64,000 bases of DNA from DATGFK01 sp040007395 (lineage in GTDB: Bacteria; Chloroflexota; Anaerolineae; Aggregatilineales; UBA2796). A model generated the notes under the pieces. It was not told the DNA's origin and searched no databases. It saw nothing but the letters and a program-made list of their open reading frames with translations. The translations under genes and the position numbers were made by a program. Of the stretch, positions 51,614-60,261 are shown piece after piece; position 1 is the stretch's first letter; each line of letters opens with the position of its first letter. The stretch covers positions 24,249-88,248 of the forward strand of contig JBDTVG010000007.1 in assembly GCA_040007395.1 (NCBI GenBank). The letters are read 5' to 3'.

Positions 51614-52843
51614 TTACTTAATTTGGCTGATATGCCGCCAGCGACCCGTAGCAGGCTGCTGTATATAACTTTCCGAGTATGGAAAACCAGCAGCGTTTGC
51701 CAGTGTATCAAAAATGGGTTTCATTACGTCGCTCAATTCTTCATCGAAAGCGTTAAGAGATACTTCGGGAAATTCAAGAGGATCTGTTTTGAATTTGCCT
51801 TGATAGTTCCCATGATATCCAAAAGAAAAATCATGAATTCCAATAATACTCACTGCAATAAATAATGGTGGAACAACATCCATAATTTTTAGCGCTTCAA
51901 TTAAACGCTTTAATATTGTAAGTAGATTTTCTTCAAAAAGTTCCCCTAGGAACATTTTAGGTTCGCTTGAAATGAGACCATTGCTTAGGCCTTCAAGGCA
52001 CCCATTTCGGAAAAGTTGCACATAGGAAGTTCGAATTGAGCTAGGTCTTAAGTCTAGCTGCATTATTACTCGCCCAAGCCAACCATCAAAGTTAAACGAA
52101 GGTTGAAGCGTTCCTTTTGTAAATCGTAAGAGATCAATGAGCTTGTGATTTTGTTCTTTACGGTCATCGAGCAGAGAAAGATCCAGCAGGGTCGATGTCT
52201 CAAATGCACCAGCCGGAATAATGTGTAGAGCCGTATGTGGGCCGTTCATAGTTATTGGATCTATTAGGATTCTCCCGCTATATAACTGTTGGAGGCGATG
52301 ATTACGAAATTCTCGTGCTTGGTATAAAGCCGCGCCAGAGCGTTGAAAGGCTGAGCGTAGTTCAAACACATCCATTGGATGTTTACCTCCGTTATGACGC
52401 ATCCAAAAAATTCGTGCTTTATCCGATTTAACGGCATGTGGAGCAGCAGAGCTTTTGGGTATACGAACGACAAATACATATTTCCCATCTTCCATCTCTA
52501 CAGGTTGGATATGTGTCTGAACTTTTTGCTCTGTGTTGTCGAGTATCATTTGGTCAAGCCGCCGCTTTTCCAGATCACTATTGACAGGAAGGGGCATTAT
52601 TCTTCCAGGTTTGCCGGTTGCTTTCCCGTCTTCTTTTCTATCTTCTATGCCAACAACAATAAAGCCCCCCTCAGCGTTGGCGAACGCACATATATCTTCT
52701 AGAAAATCCCCCTTGTCTCCATCATTTTGCTTGTTAACTTGCAGCTTATAGTCAAGGATTTTGCTCTCTGCCTCGTCGTTGTCTTTTAGCTCTTGAATAT
52801 CCTCTTTTGTAATGGCATAAGCCGGCTTATTGAAAATTGACAT
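51614..52843 (-). CDS. AlbA_2 (Schlafen-like) domain protein
   Basis: A 409-residue protein. The N-terminal 170 residues match the AlbA_2 domain: ESKILDYKLQVN (near 26) carries the Glu/Asp/Lys acidic-basic motif, ICAFANAEGGFIVVGIED (near 50) is the hallmark core strand, and IFWMRHNGGKHPMD (near 143) closes the domain. The remaining 240 residues are not recognised. AlbA_2 proteins occur as transcription-factor-like or nuclease-like parts and in phage-defence contexts. The gene is visibly more AT-rich than its neighbours, which suggests acquisition. It converges on BRO/DinD paralogue B. Confidence 0.8.
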   Translation of the reverse strand: MSIFNKPAYAITKEDIQELKDNDEAESKILDYKLQVNKQNDGDKGDFLEDICAFANAEGGFIVVGIEDRKEDGKATGKPGRIMPLPVNSDLEKRRLDQMILDNTEQKVQTHIQPVEMEDGKYVFVVRIPKSSAAPHAVKSDKARIFWMRHNGGKHPMDVFELRSAFQRSGAALYQAREFRNHRLQQLYSGRILIDPITMNGPHTALHIIPAGAFETSTLLDLSLLDDRKEQNHKLIDLLRFTKGTLQPSFNFDGWLGRVIMQLDLRPSSIRTSYVQLFRNGCLEGLSNGLISSEPKMFLGELFEENLLTILKRLIEALKIMDVVPPLFIAVSIIGIHDFSFGYHGNYQGKFKTDPLEFPEVSLNAFDEELSDVMKPIFDTLANAAGFPYSESYIQQPATGRWRHISQIK

Positions 52844-52952
52844 ACAGTAGACCCCCTAATTGAGTTCCTTGGAAGCGCGGGAAACTCGCTGCCTTGCGCT
52901 TGGTTTCCTCACTAAGGCTGGCAGGTCGGCAGATAAATTATCCGGTTGGCGA

Positions 52953-55859
52953 TCATTTCACGCCGACCAGATAGTCCGCGAGATATTGGCCTGTGTAGCT
53001 GTGCGGCACCTGTGCGATCTGTTCCGGCGTACCCACCGCGATAATCTCACCGCCGCGATCCCCACCTTCTGGCCCCACGTCGATCAACCAGTCCGCGACC
53101 TTGATGATGTCCGGGTTATGCTCGATGATCACGACGGTGTTGCCCTGATCGGCAAGGGTTTGCAGGACGCTGATCAAGCGCTCCACGTCGGCGGCGTGCA
53201 AGCCTACCGATGGCTCATCCAGTACATACAGAGTCCGTCCGGTGCTGCGCTTGGCAAGTTCGCGGCTAAGTTTGATGCGTTGGGCTTCGCCGCCGGATAG
53301 AGTCGTCGCAGGCTGCCCGATCCGCACATAGCCTAGCCCAACTGCATCGAGAGTGGTCAACGTGCGGTGGATCGTCGCGAAGTTCTGGAAAAACTCAAGC
53401 CCCTCGCTGACCGTCATATCCAGTACATCAGCGATGCTCTTGCCGCGATACTTGACCTGCAACGTCTCGCGGTTGTATCGCGCCCCGTGACACACATCGC
53501 ACGGCACGAAAATATCCGGTAGGAACTGCATCTCGATCTGAAGTTGGCCTTGACCCTCGCAGTTTTCGCAGCGTCCACCCTTGACGTTAAAGCTGAACCG
53601 ACCCGGCCCATAGCCGCGTACTTTGCTTTCCGGCAGGTCAGCATACAGTTGGCGCATCAGGTCGAACATCTTGGTATAGGTCGCTGGATTGCTGCGCGGC
53701 GTGCGTCCAATTGGAGCCTGATCGATATTGATGATCTTATCAATCGCGTCCAAGCCATCGATACTGTCATGCTCGCCGGGACGTTCGCGTGCGCCGTTAA
53801 GCACCTGTGCCGCCCGCTTATATAGAATCTCGATCAGCAGCGTGGATTTGCCGCTGCCACTCACACCCGTAATCACAATCATTTTGCCCAGCGGAATCTC
53901 TGCTGAGACATTCTTGAGATTGTTCTCGCGTGCGCCGTGAATGGTGATCACTTGCCCGTTGCCGGGGCGACGTTGCAGCGGCACCTGAATGTGACGACGG
54001 CCTGACAGGTACGCTCCGGTGATGCTGTTCGGGTCTTCCATAATCTGAGCGGGCGTACCCTCAGCGATAATATATCCGCCGTGTTCGCCCGCGCCGGGGC
54101 CAAGATCGACGATCCAATCGGCGGCTCGCATCGTTTCGTCATCGTGTTCGACTACTAGCAGTGTATTGCCGAGATCGCGCATTCGCTCCAATGTGTGAAT
54201 CAGGCGGGCGTTGTCGCGCTGGTGCAATCCAATCGACGGCTCGTCAAGGACATACAGCACGCCCGTTAACTGACTGCCGATCTGCGTGGCGAGTCGGATG
54301 CGTTGAGCTTCGCCGCCGCTGAGTGATCCAGACGAACGCGCCATCGTCAGGTAATCGAGGCCAACATCTACCAGAAAGCCAACCCGCGAATTGATCTCTT
54401 TCAAGATCTGGTAGCCGATGGCCTGTTCACGCTCACTGAGTACCGACGGTTGCGCGTCTGTGCCGCGCAATTCTATGACCCACTCGCGCAATTTGAGGAT
54501 CGTTAGGCGGCTCACTTCGTGGATCGGCAGTCCGCCAACGGTGACTGCCATCGCTTCGGGGCGCAGTCGGAAGCCGTGACACGTCTGGCAGGGGCGCTCG
54601 GACATCAGCGTCTTATACTTGTCGCGCATGTAGTCCGAAGTGGTTTGCTCGAAGCGGCGCTGCACAGTCGTGACTACGCCTTCCCACGTCGCGTTGTACG
54701 TCCGCTTATCGCCCGTGCTGGCAGTATACGTGATCGGATAGCGCTTGCCATCCGTCCCCTTGCCATACAGAATCGTCTGCTGCTGGGCTTCGGTCAATGT
54801 GCGCCACGCCTTTTTCGTCGGGATCTTGCTGGCAGTCGCGACAGCTAAGAGCAAGCTCATCGAGTTTGAATCGGTGGAACGAGGCCACGCTTCCTCGCTG
54901 ATCGCGCCTTCCTCCAATGTCAGATCGGGGTTCGGCACAATCAATGTTGGATCGATCTCCAGCCGAACGCCGAGTCCCTGACAGGTCGGGCACGCGCCAT
55001 GCGGATTATTAAAACTAAACGTGCGCGGCTCGATCTCTGGCAGCGAGATGTGCCCATACACACAGGCTAACTTCTCGCTGTACAGATGGTCTGTCATGTT
55101 TGCTGAGTCGGTTACGTCGTTAACGATCACCACGCCATCGCCCATTTCCAGCGCCGTTTCGATAGAGTCGGTCAGGCGGCTGCGGGCGGAGAGCGCATCT
55201 TCGCTGTTGGGGTCTTCAAAGCGATGGATCACCAGACGATCCACGACCACTTCAATCGTGTGCGTTTCGTACCGCGCCAGTTCGATGTCTTCTTCGACTT
55301 CGTGGGCTTCACCATCGACCCGCACCCGCACGAAGCCAGCCTTGCGAACATCTTCAAAGACTTTCTCGTGCCGACCTTTGCGATCCTTGATCAACGGCGC
55401 GAGGATCTGAATACGTGCGCCATCGGGCATCGTCTCGACATTTTCCACGATCTGTTGGGCGCTCTGGGCTTGCACTGTTGAGCCGCAGACTGGACAGTGT
55501 GGTATCCCGACACGGGCATACAGCAGCCGCAAATAGTCGTAGATCTCAGTGACAGTCCCAACGGTAGATCGGGGGTTGCTGCTAACCCCTTTTTGATCGA
55601 TGGAGACCGCAGGCGACAGCCCTTCGATCTGATCCACATCGGGCTTTTCAAGTTGGCCCACAAACTGCCGCGCATAGGCCGACAGCGACTCGACATAGCG
55701 GCGCTGCCCTTCCGCAAAAATTGTATCAAAGGCTAGCGATGATTTGCCGCTGCCCGAAAGTCCAGTAATGACGACCAGTTTATCACGCGGGATGTCCACG
55801 TCGATGTTCTTGAGGTTGTGTTCGCGTGCGCCGCGAACGATGATCTTATCCTGAGTCAT
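52953..55859 (-). CDS. uvrA: Excinuclease ABC subunit A
   Basis: A 968-residue DNA-damage sensor of nucleotide excision repair. Both ABC halves are present: GLSGSGKSS (near 32) and LSGGEAQR (near 510) in half one, GVSGSGKST (near 665) and LSGGEAQRIKL in half two. The C-terminal zinc finger is complete (CENCEGQG...CDVCHGARYN). In the first zinc finger the second pair GACPTCQGLG is present, but the first pair is CVYG near 266 instead of CxxC, so one ligand is missing. GGGGGAG precedes the ATG. It is monocistronic here; uvrB and uvrC are not in the window. Confidence 0.97.
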   Translation of the reverse strand: MTQDKIIVRGAREHNLKNIDVDIPRDKLVVITGLSGSGKSSLAFDTIFAEGQRRYVESLSAYARQFVGQLEKPDVDQIEGLSPAVSIDQKGVSSNPRSTVGTVTEIYDYLRLLYARVGIPHCPVCGSTVQAQSAQQIVENVETMPDGARIQILAPLIKDRKGRHEKVFEDVRKAGFVRVRVDGEAHEVEEDIELARYETHTIEVVVDRLVIHRFEDPNSEDALSARSRLTDSIETALEMGDGVVIVNDVTDSANMTDHLYSEKLACVYGHISLPEIEPRTFSFNNPHGACPTCQGLGVRLEIDPTLIVPNPDLTLEEGAISEEAWPRSTDSNSMSLLLAVATASKIPTKKAWRTLTEAQQQTILYGKGTDGKRYPITYTASTGDKRTYNATWEGVVTTVQRRFEQTTSDYMRDKYKTLMSERPCQTCHGFRLRPEAMAVTVGGLPIHEVSRLTILKLREWVIELRGTDAQPSVLSEREQAIGYQILKEINSRVGFLVDVGLDYLTMARSSGSLSGGEAQRIRLATQIGSQLTGVLYVLDEPSIGLHQRDNARLIHTLERMRDLGNTLLVVEHDDETMRAADWIVDLGPGAGEHGGYIIAEGTPAQIMEDPNSITGAYLSGRRHIQVPLQRRPGNGQVITIHGARENNLKNVSAEIPLGKMIVITGVSGSGKSTLLIEILYKRAAQVLNGARERPGEHDSIDGLDAIDKIINIDQAPIGRTPRSNPATYTKMFDLMRQLYADLPESKVRGYGPGRFSFNVKGGRCENCEGQGQLQIEMQFLPDIFVPCDVCHGARYNRETLQVKYRGKSIADVLDMTVSEGLEFFQNFATIHRTLTTLDAVGLGYVRIGQPATTLSGGEAQRIKLSRELAKRSTGRTLYVLDEPSVGLHAADVERLISVLQTLADQGNTVVIIEHNPDIIKVADWLIDVGPEGGDRGGEIIAVGTPEQIAQVPHSYTGQYLADYLVGVK

Positions 55860-56151
55860 GCGCTCCCCCTATGAAATTGCCAGCATTGCCAATTAAGTTC
55901 TAAGCAAAAAGAGAGGTTCAATTCGTAGAAAATATAGTTACCGCAAAGAGTCAATTATAGTGCACGCATGTTCGATTGACCACATGAATCTTATTATAAA
56001 TGGAGAGGAACACCAATTGTAGGGTAGGGTTGGTGTATCTGACAGTGTGGCGAACTACGCAAGCGTTGTCCCTACTTTTTCTGTCTTGCCGTTGAAAAAA
56101 TTCACCCTTCGGGGTCAAATATATTTTTTGCTCATTCGTTAAAGGTTGACG
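55860..56151. other. Divergent intergenic region upstream of uvrA and the Ldh_2 gene
   Basis: About 290 bp. It contains a degenerate GCNNGC hairpin remnant, ACTACGCAAGCGTTGTCCCTAC, at 56053-56074. No LexA-type box or gene was recognised. Confidence 0.5.
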
Positions 56152-57144
56152 ATGAAAATTTCGGTTGAAGATTTACGACAAACCACCCTCAAGGCGCTGC
56201 TTTACTACGGTTACAGCCAATCAGAAGCGCCGATCATCATGAATGTTCTGATGTACGCCCAGTTGCGGGGTAATAATCAAGGGGTGGTCAAGTTGATTGG
56301 TGCAGGCTTGCCTAAAGATCCACAGGCAGGCGCAATCACGGTTCGCAAGGAAACGCCTATCTCGACCTCGTTGGATGGCGCACACAATCTGGGGATTCTC
56401 GCCATGAAACAGGCGACCAAAATCGCGGTAGAAAAAGCCCGCACGCATGGCATCGGCATCGTTGGTACCCATAACACCAATAGCTCCACTGGGGCAATTG
56501 GTTATTATGCTACCCAGATCGCAGCGGAGGGTTTTGTAGCGATTGTCGCCTCTGGGTCATTCGAGATCGTGGCGATGTACGGCTCGTATGAACCACTCTT
56601 TGGCACCAATCCGATTGCGTTTGGTATCCCGACCAAAGGCTTGCCACTCGTCTTCGATATGGCGACTTCAGCGATTGCTCGCTATGGGATCATTGAGGCG
56701 CAGATGGCAGGCCGTCCGATTCCAGAGAATGTGGCTTACGACAACACAGGCCAGCCAACCACTGATCCAGTGGCAGCACTCCAGGGGGCAACTCGCGCTT
56801 TTGGCGGTTACAAAGGAGCCGCGCTAGCCCTGATGATAGAACTTCTAACCCATCAATTTGTTGGAACCAGTGTGGATGCCACTGGGCGTAAAGTGGATTG
56901 GGGTAACTTGATCCTCGCCCTTGATCCGGCTTTGCTGGTCGAACCTGACGAGTTTTACACCGATGTTACGACATTCCTTGAGCGCGTCAAGAACGTGCTG
57001 AGACTGCCGAACGTGGATGAAATTACCTTACCGGGCGAACGCGGCAATCGGATTCTACAGGAAGCCTTAAAGACTGGCGAAATCGAGATTGAAATGAACC
57101 TTTGGCGCGAATTACAAAACGTCGCCGAGCGATATAAAGAATAA
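56152..57144 (+). CDS. Ldh_2-family (malate/L-lactate/ureidoglycolate dehydrogenase-like) protein lacking the usual histidines
   Basis: A 330-residue protein with the overall pattern of NAD(P)-dependent Ldh_2 dehydrogenases: VSLDGAHNLG-like SLDGAHNLGILAMK, GAIGYYATQIAAEGFVAIVAS (near 114), GTNPIAFGIPT (near 156), LVFDMATSAIARYGI (near 167) and GGYKGAALALMIELL (near 223). The family normally has DSHG and NSxHxG histidines. Here the first reads NNQG (41-44) and the second NTNSSTG (108-114), so both expected His are absent. It may be inactive as a dehydrogenase or use another chemistry. AAAGG precedes the ATG at 56152. Confidence 0.78.
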   Translation: MKISVEDLRQTTLKALLYYGYSQSEAPIIMNVLMYAQLRGNNQGVVKLIGAGLPKDPQAGAITVRKETPISTSLDGAHNLGILAMKQATKIAVEKARTHGIGIVGTHNTNSSTGAIGYYATQIAAEGFVAIVASGSFEIVAMYGSYEPLFGTNPIAFGIPTKGLPLVFDMATSAIARYGIIEAQMAGRPIPENVAYDNTGQPTTDPVAALQGATRAFGGYKGAALALMIELLTHQFVGTSVDATGRKVDWGNLILALDPALLVEPDEFYTDVTTFLERVKNVLRLPNVDEITLPGERGNRILQEALKTGEIEIEMNLWRELQNVAERYKE

Positions 57145-57204
57145 CTGCGCCTCAGCACTTGCTTTTTAGGCGGCTTCTTTATGCAATTGCCCTAACCAGT
57201 TTTC

Positions 57205-57234
57205 TTGACACCTAGTATAGTCTATTTGTATTAT
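57205..57234 (+). promoter_or_regulatory. Near-consensus promoter of the second NMT1-type importer
   Basis: TTGACA (57205-57210) and TATTAT (57229-57234, 5 of 6) with an 18-nt spacer, about 85 nt before the binding-protein start. Confidence 0.7.
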
Positions 57235-57317
57235 CAGGCGTGTGAAAAATACAGCCTTCACACTAATCCACTAGACTCCCTTTCAGCCGCAAACTAAACT
57301 GCATATGAGGAAGACCG

Positions 57318-58367
57318 ATGAAAACCAAGTCCTTTCGTTTATTGCTAAGTTTTTGTATGGCGTTCGTCCTGTTGGCTGCGTTCCAGAAGACAACACGCGC
57401 CGCTGATCCGATCAAACTAAAAATTGGCTATTCGACATGGGTAGGTTACGGGCCGCTTTTTATTGCCCGCGACAAAGGTTTTTTTGCTGCTAATGGTCTG
57501 GATGTTGAACTCGTCAAAGTCGAAGATCCCAAACAACGCTTTGTCGCGCTGGCGGGTAAGCAGCTTGACGGGCTGGTTTCTACACTCGATACACTGTCCC
57601 AATATTGGAAGACCGATGCGCCTTTTGAGGCCATTTTGGGCTTAGATGAGTCGTCCGGCGGCGACGGCATTGTGGCTGGCCCCGACATCAAGACTGTCAA
57701 GGATTTGAAGGGCAAAAATATCGGCGTGAATGTCGGTTCAGTCTCGCAGTTCTTGCTTGAATATGTCTTGCAGCAGAACGGCATGACCGACAAAGATGTA
57801 ACGCTGGTCAAGATGCAACAGGGCGATGTCCCGGCGGCACTTGCCGCTAATCGTGTTGATGCGGGAGTCACTTGGGAGCCACACCTTACCAAGTCGGTTA
57901 AGAATGGGGCAACCTTGGTCATGACCTCCAAAGATACGCCGGGACTAATCGTCGATGTCCTGATTATGCGTGGCGATGTGCTGACAGCTAATCCAACGGT
58001 TGGCCCAGCGCTCGTTGACGCTTGGAACAAATCTATTGACTACTGGAAAGCTAGCCCAGATGACGCGGATTTGATCATGCAGAAGGGTCTAGCCGGGTTC
58101 TATGAGACACCTGCCGACATCAAAGCCGATCTCGCTGGCGCGACTCTCTTTGACGCGGAACACAACCAGAAGTTCTTCGGCAGCACTGGTGAAGGAACAG
58201 CCACCAGCACCATGACCTTTGCCATCGATCTGTACACCAAGCTAGGCATCATTACCACGCCTGTTAAGGCTGAAGACATGATCGATGCGACATGGGCTGC
58301 GCCCGCGATGGCGGCGACCCCTGACGCGATGATGGAAGCGACGATGGAAGCCACTGTAGCCAAGTAA
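57318..58367 (+). CDS. NMT1/TauT-type ABC substrate-binding protein
   Basis: A 349-residue exported protein. The signal peptide is MKTKSFRLLLSFCMAFVLLA with cleavage near TRAAD. The NMT1 core has KIGYSTWVGYGPLFIARDKG (near 35-54), GKQLDGLVSTLDTL and KNIGVNVGSVSQFLLEYVLQ. The C-terminal tail AAMAAT...MEATMEATVAK-like (quoted in parts) is Ala/Met/Thr-rich and nearly the same as in the protein at 21365. It leads an operon with a permease and an ATPase, and a ureohydrolase follows, so an amine or guanidino compound is a plausible ligand (inference). AGGAAG is upstream of the ATG. Confidence 0.88.
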   Translation: MKTKSFRLLLSFCMAFVLLAAFQKTTRAADPIKLKIGYSTWVGYGPLFIARDKGFFAANGLDVELVKVEDPKQRFVALAGKQLDGLVSTLDTLSQYWKTDAPFEAILGLDESSGGDGIVAGPDIKTVKDLKGKNIGVNVGSVSQFLLEYVLQQNGMTDKDVTLVKMQQGDVPAALAANRVDAGVTWEPHLTKSVKNGATLVMTSKDTPGLIVDVLIMRGDVLTANPTVGPALVDAWNKSIDYWKASPDDADLIMQKGLAGFYETPADIKADLAGATLFDAEHNQKFFGSTGEGTATSTMTFAIDLYTKLGIITTPVKAEDMIDATWAAPAMAATPDAMMEATMEATVAK

Positions 58368-58387
58368 TTAGCATAGCTGTGAGGTGA

Positions 58388-58426
58388 GCTATCACCGCTT
58401 CTCGATAAATGGGAAGCAGTGATAGC
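58388..58426 (+). promoter_or_regulatory. Intercistronic hairpin between binding protein and permease
   Basis: GCTATCAC-c-GCTTC-11 nt-GAAGC-a-GTGATAGC is an 8+5 bp stem with one mismatch, 20 nt after the binding-protein stop and 9 nt before the permease ATG. Such hairpins protect the upstream mRNA so the binding protein is made in excess. No T-tract is present. Confidence 0.6.
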
Positions 58427-58435
58427 GTTATCATT

Positions 58436-59296
58436 ATGGAAACGTCAACCGAGAATCCCAGCGTTACTGTCATACCACCAACGCCACTTCAATTGGTTAA
58501 CCCCCTAGCCCTATTCAGGCCGCATGAGCCTATTTCCCGCCGCGCCTATGGCTTGACCGTGATTTTTAGCCTTGTCCTCCTGCTCGGCGGCTGGAGCATC
58601 CTCAGTTACGGAGGTATCGTCAAACCCGCGTATTTCCTGCCGACTCCAACCGAGGTATTCACGGCGGCAGGGCGGATGATCCAGAGTGGCGAATTGCTCG
58701 ACAACGCGCAAGCGAGTCTGATTGTGGTCGTGGCAGGCTGGGCATTGGCGGCTTTGGTGGCAGTGCCGCTCGGTATTCTGATGGGCAGCCTCAAATTTGT
58801 CGAGGCACTGTTTGAACCTTTCATCGATTTTATGCGCTATCTGCCTGTAAGCGCCCTCATCCCCCTGTTAATCCTGTACATCGGATTGGATATTAAAGAG
58901 AAGATTGCTGTTATCTTCCTCGGTACGTTTTTTCAGCTTATGTTGTTAGTCGCTGATGTCGCCGCGCATGTGGCAAAAGACCTACTCGACAGCGCCTATA
59001 CGCTTGGTGCTTCACGGTGGCACGTTTTTACAACGGTGCTGTTCCCGGCGACTTTGCCCGGTGTCATTGATGCCCTGCGGATTACGCTCGGTTGGGCATG
59101 GACATATCTCATCGTTGCCGAACTCATCGCCGCCGACAAAGGCTTGGGCATTATGATTATGGAATCGCAGCGCGGACTGCGTACCGACAAAATATTTGTC
59201 GGCTTGTTGACCATTGGGCTGCTAGGTTTCCTAAGCGATTTTCTGTTCAAATGGCTGCATCGCACGCTGCTGCCGTGGTCGCCACGTATCCGCTGA
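58436..59296 (+). CDS. TauC/SsuC-type ABC permease
   Basis: An inner-membrane permease of 286 residues with about six segments and the coupling loop DSAYTLGASRWHVFTTVLFP (near 184). It belongs to the nitrate/sulfonate/taurine/amine group. ATG 58436 is preferred because the other in-frame ATG (58409) lies within the loop of the intercistronic hairpin. Its stop TGA shares a base with the ATG of the ATPase gene (TGATG), so the two are coupled. Confidence 0.9.
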   Translation: METSTENPSVTVIPPTPLQLVNPLALFRPHEPISRRAYGLTVIFSLVLLLGGWSILSYGGIVKPAYFLPTPTEVFTAAGRMIQSGELLDNAQASLIVVVAGWALAALVAVPLGILMGSLKFVEALFEPFIDFMRYLPVSALIPLLILYIGLDIKEKIAVIFLGTFFQLMLLVADVAAHVAKDLLDSAYTLGASRWHVFTTVLFPATLPGVIDALRITLGWAWTYLIVAELIAADKGLGIMIMESQRGLRTDKIFVGLLTIGLLGFLSDFLFKWLHRTLLPWSPRIR

Positions 59297-60108
59297 TGAA
59301 TACGCCAACCATGATCCCTAAACTACAACTACGTGATATTACGATGACCTTCCGCACACGGCGGGGCAGCGAAGTGCTTGCCGTCGATAACCTTTCGCTG
59401 GATATTGCTGACCGTGAATTTGTCAGTATCGTTGGGCCAAGCGGCTGCGGTAAATCGACCTTGTTGCGGATCGTTGCGGGGCTAGTCCAGCCTGCCAAAG
59501 GTTCCGCACTCATCGATGGTCGCCAGATCACTGGCCCCGGTGCGGATCGTGGGATGGTTTTCCAGTCCTACACGCTCTTTCCATGGCTCACAGTGCAGGG
59601 CAATATTGAATACGGCTTGAAGATCAAGCACCTCTCGACTGCCGAACGTTCACAAACAGCCCAACACTATATGGAGATGGTTGGACTGCAAGATTTCAAG
59701 AACAGCTATCCTAAAGAACTGTCCGGCGGCATGATGCAGCGGGTCGCGATTGCCCGTGCGCTGGCAAACGACCCCGAAGTGCTGTTGATGGATGAACCCT
59801 TTGGGGCGCTGGACGCACAGACTCGCGCTATTATGCAGGAGCTATTGGTAACGATCTGGCAGCAGACTCCCAAAACCATTGTGTTTGTGACGCATGATAT
59901 TGATGAGGCGCTCTTTCTGGGAGATCGGGTGTATATCATGACTGCCCGCCCCGGTCGGATCAAGCAAGTCATCGATGTACAGTTGCCGCGCCCGCGAGTC
60001 TTTGAGGTGACGACTGAACCACAATTTGTCGAACAAAAGCGGGCTGTCCTCAATTCGATCAAAGAGGAAAGCCTGAAAGCAATTGGTTTATCGGTTGAGA
60101 GCAATTAG
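59296..60108 (+). CDS. NitT/TauT-type ABC ATP-binding protein
   Basis: A 270-residue ATPase: Walker A GPSGCGKST (near 48), signature LSGGMMQR (near 143), Walker B VLLMDEPFGALD, and switch His in FVTHDIDEA. The start ATG at 59296 overlaps the permease stop by one base (TGATG); a much longer frame within the permease gene is rejected. The C-terminus has MTARPGRIKQVIDVQLPRPR, typical of SsuB/TauB-like proteins. Confidence 0.93.
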   Translation: MNTPTMIPKLQLRDITMTFRTRRGSEVLAVDNLSLDIADREFVSIVGPSGCGKSTLLRIVAGLVQPAKGSALIDGRQITGPGADRGMVFQSYTLFPWLTVQGNIEYGLKIKHLSTAERSQTAQHYMEMVGLQDFKNSYPKELSGGMMQRVAIARALANDPEVLLMDEPFGALDAQTRAIMQELLVTIWQQTPKTIVFVTHDIDEALFLGDRVYIMTARPGRIKQVIDVQLPRPRVFEVTTEPQFVEQKRAVLNSIKEESLKAIGLSVESN

Positions 60109-60114
60109 CCATTG

Positions 60115-60230
60115 ACCTCACCCTTATACAGCCCTCACCCTACATCCCTCTCCCTCAGGGCGAGGGACTTTCCAAACAAGCGTATTTGCCCCCCTCTACC
60201 TGAGGGAGAGGGGCGGGGGGGAGGGCTGCG
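60115..60230. repeat. CCTCACCCT-type intergenic repeat, two facing units
   Basis: CCCTCACCCTACATCCCTCTCC (in two parts), CTCAGGGCGAGGGACTT, then CCCCCTCTACCTGAGGGAGAGGGG and GGGGAGGGC. The two halves could fold on each other. It separates the ATPase from the ureohydrolase without interrupting the strand. Confidence 0.65.
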
Positions 60231-60261
60231 TAAGGTGAAATACAAGGATAAGGATGTTTGA

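Noticed and set aside
57145..57317. Guanidine riboswitch before the importer
   Set aside because: No conserved guanidine-I core and no paired ACGR-loop hairpins were found in the leader.
59092..60108. Longer 338-residue version of the ATPase
   Set aside because: The first 68 codons are a shadow of the permease gene. TGATG at 59294-59298 marks the true junction.
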